Source: JBNJGB01 sp051747385
GTDB taxonomy: Bacteria; Myxococcota_A; UBA9042; PHBI01; JACKFB01
Direction: 5' to 3'
Length of the DNA stretch: 64,000 nucleotides
Assembly: GCA_051747385.1 (NCBI GenBank)
Contig: JBNJGB010000001.1
Coordinates: 186,001-250,000, forward strand
The position numbers were made by a program, and so were the translations under genes. The notes under the pieces are model-generated. The model saw only the letters and a program-made list of their open reading frames with translations, was not told the origin of the DNA and ran no database searches. Below are positions 17,364 to 25,759 of the stretch, piece by piece; within the stretch, counting starts at the first letter, position 1; every line of letters starts with the position of its first letter.

Positions 17364-18344
17364 TCATGGCTCCTGCGGTTTCGACGGCTCCACCCGGACG
17401 GGCTCCGGGAACGGCCGCCGCTCGATGGCCTTCGCACGTCCTCGGTGGAATTGGAAGAGCCGGCCCAGGAGGTGCGCCCGGCCCAGGGCCTTCATCGCCG
17501 AGGCCAGCTTCGCCTCCATCTCGCGGTGCTCGTCGAGCAGCGCGCGCACCTCGTCCACGCGCGGGTGGCCCGTCGGGACCTGCACGCCGACCTCGTCCGC
17601 CAGGGCCTCCAGACCGGGCGTCTCCACCACGTGCACCGGTGGCGTCACGTCGCGGCGCCGAACCACCTGCCCGGAGAACGTGGCCTCGTCCCCCTCGATC
17701 CGCACGCCCACCAGGTCGAGCATCAGCCCCTCCCCGGCCAGCGCCCGCCGGAAGAACGACCGCAGCGCCTGCTCGTCCGCGGGCGTCACGGTGATCGTGA
17801 CGGGGTGGCGCGCGACCACCTGGTCCACGTCGTATCGATACGGCCCCTCCCCCCGGTGCTCGGCGGGCACGGGAGGCGGCTCGTCGGCCTCGCCGACCTT
17901 CACGCTCCGCACGGTCAGCCCCGCCTCGCGGGCCGGGTCGCGGATCCTCGCCTCCACGAGCCCCGGCGAGATGGCCGAGGTGGGGATGCGCGCGTTCAGT
18001 CCGAACAGCGCCAGGTCGCGCCGGTGGCGCTCCACGGCCTGCTCGTAGCCGCGCCGGTTGTTCAGCACCGCCCGATCCGCCGCCACCAGGCGCTTCGCCG
18101 CCGCCTTCAGCTCCACGAAGGCCCGGTCGGCCTCGTCAGGCCCGGAGCCCTCGCCCGCGGACGCGCCGGAGCCGGCCTCCGTCTCGCGCGGCGCCGGCTC
18201 CGAGGGGAGCGCGTCGGCCCCGCGGGGCGACGGCTCGGAGCGACATCCCGCCGCCCCGATCACCCACGCCGCCAGCAGGAGCGCGCACCAGGCTACTTGA
18301 TGTGGAGGGTGAACCCTTCGATGGTCCCGGTGTCCCGCTCCCAC
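17364..18344 (-). CDS. Putative lipoprotein of unknown function
   Basis: About 326 residues from GTG 18344. The first 34 residues form a plausible lipoprotein signal: a basic start, then CALLLAAWVIGAAGC. An Asp/Glu/Pro-rich linker is followed by a helical segment, an alpha/beta segment (HPVTITVTPADEQALRSFF) and a C-terminal helical region. I do not recognise a family. The start overlaps the upstream transglutaminase gene by 52 bp. It is supported by GGAGG and AGGG upstream and by the lack of any later start that keeps the signal peptide. Probably an envelope partner of the transglutaminase. Confidence 0.6.
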   Translation of the reverse strand: MGAGHRDHRRVHPPHQVAWCALLLAAWVIGAAGCRSEPSPRGADALPSEPAPRETEAGSGASAGEGSGPDEADRAFVELKAAAKRLVAADRAVLNNRRGYEQAVERHRRDLALFGLNARIPTSAISPGLVEARIRDPAREAGLTVRSVKVGEADEPPPVPAEHRGEGPYRYDVDQVVARHPVTITVTPADEQALRSFFRRALAGEGLMLDLVGVRIEGDEATFSGQVVRRRDVTPPVHVVETPGLEALADEVGVQVPTGHPRVDEVRALLDEHREMEAKLASAMKALGRAHLLGRLFQFHRGRAKAIERRPFPEPVRVEPSKPQEP

Positions 18345-20107
18345 TGATCCCTGACCTCCAGCGCCCACGTGCCCGCGGCCGCGGCGCCGTCGAGTGCCTT
18401 GACGTCGTAGGTCTCCCGCACGTCGTCCGCGCTGCCGCCCGTGCCGAAGTCCTTCAGCACGACGCTGCGCCCGTCCGGCGCGACGAGCCGCACCTCGAGG
18501 TCCCCGATGTACGTGTGGGCGATGTCCACGTCCACCGTGAGGACGTTCACGACCAGGTCCTCCTCGACGCTCAGCTCCAGCCGGGCCGGGCTGTCTACGT
18601 CCGCGTCGGGGATCTCCACGGGGCCGACGGCCTCGAAGGCCGCGGGCTCGACCTCGGGATCGTCCTCGGGCTCCAGCGTGCCGGGGAGGAGGGTCTCCAC
18701 GATGTGGTCGTAGTCGTAGTGCTCGTTCTCGTAGTCCCGGTAGTTGTTCACGTTGGCCATGGGCACCCACGCGAAGTCCGGGTGCAGGTGCGCGTAGCCG
18801 CTCGCGGACCCGTGGTCCCAGGCGCCGTCCCCCACGATGCGCGCCTCGGGGTCGTCCATGGGCGCGTCCAACCAGAGCTCGTAGGTGAGGGTCCGGAGCT
18901 CCACCTGGTGATCCCACATGTCCTCGATCCGCGAGGCGCTGGCGAAGGTCTCGTCGTCGATCTCGTCGTGGATGCCCTCGTGGGTGAGCGTCTCGTGAGG
19001 CAGCCCGTCGCTCATCCAGTGGAACGTCGTCGTGACCAGCACCGGGTAGACCTCCTGCTCACCCCGCTGCCGGACGTCGCCGTCGCCACCGCTGTAGACC
19101 GTGTAGGTCACCTCGCGGGTGAGGGGCACGGCCTCCCCGTCCACGACCCCGTAGAGCGGCTCGGCCTTCGAGCGGAACGCGCGCACGGGCTGGTTCCAGA
19201 CCTGGCTGCCCGTGTACCGGTCGATGACGAAGCCCTTGTCCCGCCTGCCGACGAGATCCGCGAAGAGGATGTGGAAGGCAGCCGGGGTCAGGTCCCGGTA
19301 GTCCACCGCCTCCCGGGCCTCCGCGTCGTCGTGGTGGTTGTTCCGCGTCCCGTAGAACTCCGAGTGGAGCTCCATGTAGGCCTCGGTGATGTAGGCCTTC
19401 ACGTCCCCAGACGTGAACGGGATGCCGTCCACCTCCGTGGCCCGGCGCGGCTCGGGCTCCATGATGGCGGCGGCGGCCCAGGCGTTGCAGTGCCCGTACC
19501 AGCCCCCCACGCCGAACTGGGCGCTGCCGTGGCTGAGCACCTCGTACTCGAAGGCCGTGTCCACGGTGACCTCGACGGTGCCGGGCTCCGCCTCCTTGTC
19601 CTCGATCAGGTCGGTGACCTCGAGATACCGCTCGCCGTCCTCGGTCTCCCGCCAGTCGAAGGCCGGATCGTCGGACTCGCGGATGGCCCCGTTGAGCGTG
19701 CGGATGAGCGCCCGGCGCTCGTCCATGAGGTCGGAGACCTCGTCGTCCAGCTCGGCGACCTTCTTCGCGCGCTCGACCAGCGCCTCGTACTCGATGTCCT
19801 CGGCGCGGCCCACGAGCCGATCGTACTTCTCGGCCGGGGAGAGATGCTCCAGCTCCCGGGAGCTCCAGCGATCCCAGTCCTCCGCGTACGACCAGGAGCT
19901 GACGCCCGGGTCGTGGACGCGATAGCCGCTGCCGTCGGTCTTGTACGCCCACCAGGAGCCCACCCACGGCGTCTTGGACAAAGCGCCGCGGAGGGGAAGC
20001 TCGCTCCAGCGGGTCTCGCCGTACCGCTCGTTGTCCGCGGCCCCGGCGGGCCCCGCGACGGCCGCACACAGGACGAAAGCGGCGAGGGTGTGCAGTGCGA
20101 ACCTCAT
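18293..20107 (-). CDS. Secreted TGase-elicitor-type transglutaminase with C-terminal P-domain
   Basis: 604 residues with a signal peptide (MRFALHTLAAFVLCAAVAGP). The central region resembles the oomycete GP42-type transglutaminase family (TGase_elicitor): GHCNAWAAAAIMEPEPRR with the likely catalytic Cys at about 207, then ITEAYMELHSEFYGTRNN, DLTPAAFHI and FVIDRYTGSQVWNQPV. About residues 505-604 form a proprotein-convertase P-domain (DLEVRLVAPDGRSVVLKDFG; GTWALEVRDQW), usually a folding or substrate module on secreted peptidases. It may cross-link or deamidate proteins outside the cell. ATGA overlap with the upstream lipoprotein gene. Confidence 0.75.
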   Translation of the reverse strand: MRFALHTLAAFVLCAAVAGPAGAADNERYGETRWSELPLRGALSKTPWVGSWWAYKTDGSGYRVHDPGVSSWSYAEDWDRWSSRELEHLSPAEKYDRLVGRAEDIEYEALVERAKKVAELDDEVSDLMDERRALIRTLNGAIRESDDPAFDWRETEDGERYLEVTDLIEDKEAEPGTVEVTVDTAFEYEVLSHGSAQFGVGGWYGHCNAWAAAAIMEPEPRRATEVDGIPFTSGDVKAYITEAYMELHSEFYGTRNNHHDDAEAREAVDYRDLTPAAFHILFADLVGRRDKGFVIDRYTGSQVWNQPVRAFRSKAEPLYGVVDGEAVPLTREVTYTVYSGGDGDVRQRGEQEVYPVLVTTTFHWMSDGLPHETLTHEGIHDEIDDETFASASRIEDMWDHQVELRTLTYELWLDAPMDDPEARIVGDGAWDHGSASGYAHLHPDFAWVPMANVNNYRDYENEHYDYDHIVETLLPGTLEPEDDPEVEPAAFEAVGPVEIPDADVDSPARLELSVEEDLVVNVLTVDVDIAHTYIGDLEVRLVAPDGRSVVLKDFGTGGSADDVRETYDVKALDGAAAAGTWALEVRDQWERDTGTIEGFTLHIK

Positions 20108-20940
20108 CGTCCCCCCCCGGCGGCCTGGTCGTTCCAGCTCACGAGCACGCCGGCGCCCTGGCTCGTCCGCACGAAGAACGGCCACAGGTGTCCGCGCCCG
20201 CGCGGCCAGTAGACGACGTCCCCGTTGTCGAAGACGTACTTCTGGTAGGTCGCGTCGCGCCACGCCGGGTCCATGGCGTCCGCCACGTCCGCCAGGTCCA
20301 CCGGGAGGTCCGGCGCGGGGGCGTCGACGGCCCCCTCCACCAGCAGGCGCGGGATGGTCCGGGGATAGAGGCTGGCCCCGGCGCCCAGGCTGGACTCGCC
20401 GTCCAGGCGAACCCGCTTGCCGTGGGGATGGTTCCGGTCGTAGATCGTCTCGGCGATGGGCTCGAGGAGGTCGTTCAGCCGGAAGACGACCTTGTGCTCG
20501 AACCGGTCGATCCGCTCCGGGCTGAACAGATCCGCGTGGGGCCCGTCCGGCGTCGCCTGGGTGATCTCGACGGTCGCCGTGTCCCGGAGCACGTCGCCGA
20601 AGGCGTCCCGGTCCGTGCGGAGCACCCGATAGTCGAACAGGAAGACCTCGCTGTCGGCCACGTCCTCGCCCAGGAAGACGTCGCCGCGCTTCTCCGCCAT
20701 GGGCTCGTGCACGTACCGGAAGGCCACCTGCCAGTGGTCGCCCTCGGCGTAGAAGCGATCCCCGACGCCGGTCTGCTCGAACGCGCCGGGGCCGGCCGGA
20801 TCACAGTCCGGACAGTCGGTCTTCACCCCCGCGGCGGGCTCCTCCTGCTCCTCGGCGGGCTGCGTGGTCGTGTCCTCCCCGCAGGCGGTGAACCCCACCG
20901 CCGCCAGCGCGAGCAGGAGCGCTGCCAGTCGATCGTGCAT
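20104..20940 (-). CDS. Putative lipoprotein, first gene of the transglutaminase operon
   Basis: 278 residues. The signal peptide ends AVGFTAC, so the mature protein would start with a lipidated Cys at about 20. A Glu/Thr-rich linker and a CPDCDP motif follow, then a globular domain with FYAEGDHWQVAFRYVHEPM and ATYQKYVFDNGDVVYWPRG. I do not recognise a family. GAGAGGAGG lies just upstream of ATG 20940. Overlap (ATGA) with the transglutaminase gene suggests that the two act together at the cell surface. Confidence 0.7.
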   Translation of the reverse strand: MHDRLAALLLALAAVGFTACGEDTTTQPAEEQEEPAAGVKTDCPDCDPAGPGAFEQTGVGDRFYAEGDHWQVAFRYVHEPMAEKRGDVFLGEDVADSEVFLFDYRVLRTDRDAFGDVLRDTATVEITQATPDGPHADLFSPERIDRFEHKVVFRLNDLLEPIAETIYDRNHPHGKRVRLDGESSLGAGASLYPRTIPRLLVEGAVDAPAPDLPVDLADVADAMDPAWRDATYQKYVFDNGDVVYWPRGRGHLWPFFVRTSQGAGVLVSWNDQAAGGGR

Positions 20941-20983
20941 GGTCGCCTCCTCTCCGGACGGCCCGTGTGTAGCGTGCCGGCCC

Positions 20984-21003
20984 GTATAGCACGAGGCGTG
21001 CCA
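20984..21003 (-). promoter_or_regulatory. Candidate promoter: sigma54-like or extended -10
   Basis: On the minus strand TGGCACG-N4-GTGCT (20988-21003) has the GG-N10-GC spacing of sigma54 promoters, with one mismatch in the -12 box. TGCTATACG, overlapping it, could instead be an extended -10 for sigma70. It lies about 45 bp upstream of the lipoprotein start. Confidence 0.3.
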
Positions 21004-21191
21004 GGGGTGGCAAGCAGCCCAAGCGGCCGGTGGATACCGGGGACGACCGCGCGTCATGACTGGCGAAGCGCCGCGTCACACGCTTGCGCGACGAGTGCGC
21101 CGGCTGCCGGCCCGTGTCCGGCGACACTGCGATGTGCGGCCCCTCGACCCCGGCGCCGGGGTGCGTCGACCCCGGCGGGAGCGGACGACGC

Positions 21192-21881
21192 CTACTCGTC
21201 GCCGCCGAGGAGGCCCGAGATGAGGAGGAAGTAGATGAGCTGGGCCACCGCGGCGACGGCGCCGGCCACGTACGTGAGCGCGGCGGCGTTCAGCACCGCG
21301 GAGACACCCTGCCCCTCGCGGCCGCTGGTGAGGCCCAGCTGGGGCAGCAGGCGCTTCGCGCGGTTCGAGGCGTCGAACTCCACCGGGAGGGTGATGAGCA
21401 CGAACGCCACCATGAGCGCGAAGGCCAACACGCCGATCTTCACCAGGCCCATGGAGCCCATGAACAGGCCCATGAGGATGGCGATCATGGAGATGTTGCT
21501 CCCGAACGCGGCCGCGGGGGCCAGGAAGGATCGCACGCGCATGGGCCAGTACGCCCGGGCGTGCTGGATCGCGTGGCCGACCTCGTGCGCCGCGACGCCC
21601 ACGGCGGACACGGAGGTGGAGTCGTGCACCTGGGGCGACAGCCGGAGCGTCTTGTGCGTCGGATCGTAGTGATCGGACAGGAAGCCGCCGACGCGCTCCA
21701 CCCGGACGTCGTGGATGCCCGACTGGCGCAGGATCTCGCGCGCGACGTCGGCGCCCGTCATGCGCCGGGCCGTCCCCACGCGGCTCCACTTCCTGAAGGC
21801 CTTCTTCACCTTCACCTGGGCCCAGAATCCCAGGCCGCCGGTGACCAGCATGATCAACAGGTAGACGGGATCGAAGATCAT
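21192..21881 (-). CDS. YugP-type membrane zinc metallopeptidase
   Basis: 229 residues. An N-terminal TM segment, GVAAHEVGHAIQHA with HEVGH at residues 99-103, and two or three further TM segments, with PVEFDASNRAKRLL between them, match the Zn_peptidase_2 (YugP) family. This is a putative membrane-integrated protease. Length is normal. Promoter region about 100 bp with no clear motif. Neighbours give no functional clue. Confidence 0.9.
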   Translation of the reverse strand: MIFDPVYLLIMLVTGGLGFWAQVKVKKAFRKWSRVGTARRMTGADVAREILRQSGIHDVRVERVGGFLSDHYDPTHKTLRLSPQVHDSTSVSAVGVAAHEVGHAIQHARAYWPMRVRSFLAPAAAFGSNISMIAILMGLFMGSMGLVKIGVLAFALMVAFVLITLPVEFDASNRAKRLLPQLGLTSGREGQGVSAVLNAAALTYVAGAVAAVAQLIYFLLISGLLGGDE

Positions 21882-21979
21882 CTGTGCGCTCCTCCGTGGA
21901 CACCCGCATCGCGGGCCATCGCGTCGGGATCACGTAAGCACGGGGAGTGGGCGGCCAATGCCCGCAGCCGCCGGATCCC

Positions 21980-22885
21980 TCACGACTCGATGCGATGACA
22001 CAGGCGCGTCGAGAGGAAGGTCTCGATACGCCGGTTGATCTTCCCCGGAAACTCCACGGGCACGTAGTGTGTTCCGCCCGGCAGGATGGTCAGCTCCGCG
22101 TCGGGGAGGATCTCCAGCATCTGGCGGGACAGGCGCTGCGGGGTCATGGGATCCCGGTCGCCGGCCATCACCAGGACGGGCGCGTCCACCTGCGGGAGCA
22201 CGTCCCGCACGTCATGGTCGTCCAGGCTCTCGAGGATGCGGTTGTAGATCTCGAAGTCGAGCTGGACGTACTCCCGGACCAGGTCCAGGAAGACGCGGTC
22301 GTCCAGGGAGCGCGCCACGACGCCGAGGCGCTTCAGGGAGGCCAGCACGAGCGGGGAACGCGCCGCCTTGAGCACCGACTCGCCGAACCGGGTCAGGCCG
22401 TGCCGCACGATGTCCATGCCGGGCATGATGAGCCGGGGTCCCACGGCCCCCATGATGGTGTTGCGGAACACCAGCCCGTAGCCGCCGGACATGGCGACGA
22501 TCCCCTCCACGCGGTCCCGGACGCGGGGATACAGGTCGAAGCCCAGCTGCACGCCCATGGACCAGCCCACGAGTACCGCCTGCTCGATCTCCAGGTGCTC
22601 GAAGACCTCCGCGGCGTCGTCGACGTGGGCCCCGATGGTCACGTCCGCCCCGGCCTCCTTCTGCTCGGGGGTGAGCGCCGAGCCGTACAACCCGCGGTAG
22701 TCCCAGCTCACGATGCGGTGGCTGGCCCCGAAGCGGGCGATGAGGTGCCTCCACGTCGGGAGGTTGCCGCCGAGACCGTTCGCGAGGAAGAGCACCGGCG
22801 CGCCGGGATCGGGGTGGGGGCGGTCGTGGACCGCGAGCCGGACCCCGTCGCGGGCGGTGAGCGTGTGCGTCTGGAAGCCGTGCAT
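21980..22885 (-). CDS. Alpha/beta hydrolase
   Basis: 301 residues with the alpha/beta-hydrolase layout: FLANGLGGNLPTWRHL (oxyanion region), the nucleophile elbow GWSMG (Ser about 108), an acid in MAGDRDPMTP and the catalytic His in GGTHYVP near the end. No signal peptide, so cytoplasmic. The substrate cannot be predicted. ATG 22885 begins the conserved fold; the longer reading adds only low-complexity sequence. Confidence 0.9.
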   Translation of the reverse strand: MHGFQTHTLTARDGVRLAVHDRPHPDPGAPVLFLANGLGGNLPTWRHLIARFGASHRIVSWDYRGLYGSALTPEQKEAGADVTIGAHVDDAAEVFEHLEIEQAVLVGWSMGVQLGFDLYPRVRDRVEGIVAMSGGYGLVFRNTIMGAVGPRLIMPGMDIVRHGLTRFGESVLKAARSPLVLASLKRLGVVARSLDDRVFLDLVREYVQLDFEIYNRILESLDDHDVRDVLPQVDAPVLVMAGDRDPMTPQRLSRQMLEILPDAELTILPGGTHYVPVEFPGKINRRIETFLSTRLCHRIES

Positions 22886-22968
22886 GGCGTGTCCTCGGGC
22901 CGCTCCGTGCTGAATGGGCGACGGACGGCGCCATGTCAAGAAGCCCGCCGGCCACGCCTCACGGTCCT

Positions 22969-23157
22969 ACACATCTCGGGATCCCGCAGTCTCGCGGACA
23001 GTCACGCGCCAAGCCGCCAAGACGCCAAGACGCAGAGTCCAGCGGACCGCTTGCACATCGGTTCGGCTGTGACCGTCGGGTCGCCCGCAGGCCACCAGCG
23101 AGTGCACGGCGCCGAAGCATGCCATTTTCCTTTGCGTCTTCGCGTCTTTGCGCGAGC
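22969..23157. repeat. Inverted pair of 8-bp NCGCMAAG arrays with TACACATCTC flank
   Basis: The left arm (23005-23037) reads GCGCCAAG, CCGCCAAG, ACGCCAAG, ACGCAGAG. The right arm (23129-23157) is the same unit in reverse orientation (CTTTGCGTCTTCGCGTCTTT). The arms could pair across about 90 bp. TACACATCTC precedes the left arm (22972) and also precedes the related array at 36293. The gap 22886-23264 between divergent genes holds only this element as far as I can see. Confidence 0.7.
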
Positions 23158-23264
23158 CCTTCGGCTGACGACATGGGACGAACCGTGAGCCGGCCACGCC
23201 GGTCGCTCGCGCCGCGCGATCTCGACAGTGGACCGGGGATCGGCGCTGGTCTAGCCTTTCCCTG

Positions 23265-23846
23265 ATGTCCCTCCTCCGCACCGCCGCCGTCGTCTCCCTG
23301 GCCCCGGCCCTCCTGCTGGCCGCCTGCGGCGACGACACCGCGACGGTCCTGGACCTGACGGTCATCCACCAGGTGCCCTTCATCGAGTTCGGCGCCATGG
23401 AGGGCGACGTGCCGGAGCAGAGCGCCCCGGGGGAGATGGTCAACGACCTCCGGAGCGTGGCGGACTACGTGCGCCTGGAGCCCCACCTGCTCTGCGCGGC
23501 GCTGGACCCGCGGGACTCCTTCGTGGACGTCCGCACGGTGCTGGCGCCCGGGCTGGAGACGCCGCTCACCTTCCAGGTGGACATCGCGCCGGCCAGCGGC
23601 ACGAGCTGGAGGCCCCTGTTCGATCTGAACGGGATCGTCGCCGACGGCGAGTCCATGTCCCTGAACGATCCGCGGCTCCTCCTCTACCAGGAGGGCCTGG
23701 ACCTCCTGTCGGCCCTCGCGCTGGCCGATCCTCCCGTCTACGAGCTCCGGGTGACAGGCACCGTGCCCCAGGACATCGACGACCTCACCCTGGGGCTCGA
23801 CCTGGCCATCGACTTCTCGAACCACCCGCGCGGCTGCCCCTTCTAG
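23265..23846 (+). CDS. Putative lipoprotein of unknown function
   Basis: 193 residues. A lipoprotein signal ends in LLLAAC (Cys about 21), followed by GDD, which may influence sorting. The mature part is acidic with beta-type segments (LTFQVDIAPAS; LYQEGLDLLSALALA). Not recognised. Convergent with the next gene; only 34 bp separate the two stops and no clear terminator is visible. Confidence 0.75.
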   Translation: MSLLRTAAVVSLAPALLLAACGDDTATVLDLTVIHQVPFIEFGAMEGDVPEQSAPGEMVNDLRSVADYVRLEPHLLCAALDPRDSFVDVRTVLAPGLETPLTFQVDIAPASGTSWRPLFDLNGIVADGESMSLNDPRLLLYQEGLDLLSALALADPPVYELRVTGTVPQDIDDLTLGLDLAIDFSNHPRGCPF

Positions 23847-23880
23847 CCTACGGACGCTCCACGTCCCGTCCTGCGGGCTC

Positions 23881-25755
23881 CTACAGGGCCTCCAGCATCT
23901 CCCGGGCGCGAGCGGCGCCCTCCTCGTCCCCGGCGGCGGCGCGGTAGGTTGCCAGGTTCTCCCACGCCTTCCGGTAGCCGGGATCCAGCTGTACCGCGCG
24001 CTCCAGCAGGTCGAGGGCCTCCGGGAGGCGCCCCTGGCGACGGCGGGCGGCCGCCAGGTTGAGCAGCGCCGCTGGATTGTCCGGATCGATGGACACCGCG
24101 TCCTCCAGGGCGGCAGCCCCGTGGACGACCTCGCCGCGCAGCAGGTGCCAGACGCCACGGAGCCGCGCCACGTCGGAGACCACGCGCCGGCTCCGGAAGC
24201 GCGCCGTTCCCGCGGCCGAAGCGAGCCGGTCAAGGAGGCGCTCCAGGCGCGGCGGGCCGTGCGTATCCCGCGCGGCCTGCGCCGGGCTGGAGGCTACCCG
24301 GTAGAGCAGCCGCCCCGGCCGCAGCACGGACGCCATGGCCGGGTCGAAGCGGGCGTCCCCCTGCTGCCAGTGGACGGGCCTCTCCCCGATCTCCTCCCGC
24401 GCCAGCGTCCGGACACGCTCGAGCTGGGCCTCCCGCGGCACGTCGAGGAACGCCTGGGGGACTCGGCGCGCGGCCTTCGCGTAGCGCCGCCGGACCAGCG
24501 CGTCGTCCGCCAGGTGCTGCTTCGGCAGGACCACGAGGTCGCGTCGCACCCCCTCGACCCCCTGGAGGTACAGCGAGAGGCTGGCCGCGTGGTCGCTGCT
24601 CACCAGGACCAGCCCCTCCGGACCCGCCTCCGCCAGGAGCAGCCGGCCGTAGGCCCCCGCGATCTCGTCGGTCGGCCGGTCCGCGGGCCGGTCCGCAGCG
24701 GCGAGGCCCACGGCGACGGCCACCGCGACCGCCAGGCCCCAGCGGGTCCGGTCGTCGACGTCCCGGGAGCCCGCGACCATCGCGAGGCCGAGGGCCAGCG
24801 CCAGGGCCCCGGGCACGCCCGTCTGGAGGTCGGCCTGCCCCATGGGGTTCATCACGACGCTGAAGACGGCGTCGACCCCGAGCAGCAGGACCGCGGCGAG
24901 CCAGGTGGGCCGGCCGCGCACCCACAGGCCTCCCGTCAGGAGCACGAGGAGGGGCAGCGCGGGGAGCGGCCCCGCCGCGAGGTGCGCCCAGGCGTCCACG
25001 GCCAGCCACGCGGAGGCCCCGCCCGCGCCCATCTCCCCGGCGAAGGACTCGCGAATGCCGGCGGCGGTGAGGTGCCGGAGCAGGCGCGCCGGGGTAGAGG
25101 GATCGCCCCAGTTGATCCACGGGTCGCGGGAGGCCGCGGCCGGCAGGTAGAGCACGACCAGGGCCCCCCACAGCCCCCACCCGACGAGCCCCGGCAGCCG
25201 ACGCCAGGCCCCGTGACGGGCCAGGGTCAGGGGCCACAGGACCGCCGCGGAGAGCACGAACGTGGCGTGGGAGCCGAGCCCGAGACCCGTCACCAGCGCG
25301 GCCACCCGCCAGGCCGGCTCCGGGCGCAGGAGCAGCCAGGCCAGCAGCGCGATCCACGCGGCGTTCAGGGCGTAGACCTCCACCAGGGTCCCGTGAAGCC
25401 AGACCACGAACACCGCCGGGAAGAACAGCGCCCCGAGGGCGGCGGGGAGGGGTCGTGCACCCGCGCGGACGGCGGTCGCGTGCACCAGCCCGGTCGCCGC
25501 CGCCACGGACAGCGCGCTGAGGAGCGCCAGCCGGAACGCCACGCCCCCGAGCGGAAGCAGCGACAGGCCGTGACCGAGCAGGGTGAGCAGGGGGAAGCCG
25601 GTCGGGTGCCCCACGCCGAGGGTCGCGGCCGCCGCACCGAGCTCGCCGGCGTCGTACCAGGACACGTCGCCGTGGACGAACGGAAGCAGGACGAGCCACA
25701 CCCCCGCCGCGATGAGCGCGGATCCGTGCGCCCTCCAGACTTCCCGCGCACTCAC
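23881..25755 (-). CDS. DUF2723 (TMEM260-like) membrane protein with TPR tail
   Basis: 624 residues. The N-terminus has WYDAGELGAAAATLGVGHPTG, the signature of DUF2723 glycosyltransferase-like proteins, whose human relative TMEM260 is an O-mannosyltransferase. About 10 TM segments run to residue 340. A soluble part (SSDHAASLSLYLQGVEG) follows. Two to three TPR units end the protein (about 520-624). Probably a polyprenyl-sugar-dependent transferase in the inner membrane. It lies 4 bp after the Kelch-like lipoprotein gene, which might be a substrate. Confidence 0.8.
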   Translation of the reverse strand: MSAREVWRAHGSALIAAGVWLVLLPFVHGDVSWYDAGELGAAAATLGVGHPTGFPLLTLLGHGLSLLPLGGVAFRLALLSALSVAAATGLVHATAVRAGARPLPAALGALFFPAVFVVWLHGTLVEVYALNAAWIALLAWLLLRPEPAWRVAALVTGLGLGSHATFVLSAAVLWPLTLARHGAWRRLPGLVGWGLWGALVVLYLPAAASRDPWINWGDPSTPARLLRHLTAAGIRESFAGEMGAGGASAWLAVDAWAHLAAGPLPALPLLVLLTGGLWVRGRPTWLAAVLLLGVDAVFSVVMNPMGQADLQTGVPGALALALGLAMVAGSRDVDDRTRWGLAVAVAVAVGLAAADRPADRPTDEIAGAYGRLLLAEAGPEGLVLVSSDHAASLSLYLQGVEGVRRDLVVLPKQHLADDALVRRRYAKAARRVPQAFLDVPREAQLERVRTLAREEIGERPVHWQQGDARFDPAMASVLRPGRLLYRVASSPAQAARDTHGPPRLERLLDRLASAAGTARFRSRRVVSDVARLRGVWHLLRGEVVHGAAALEDAVSIDPDNPAALLNLAAARRRQGRLPEALDLLERAVQLDPGYRKAWENLATYRAAAGDEEGAARAREMLEAL

Positions 25756-25759
25756 CGGC

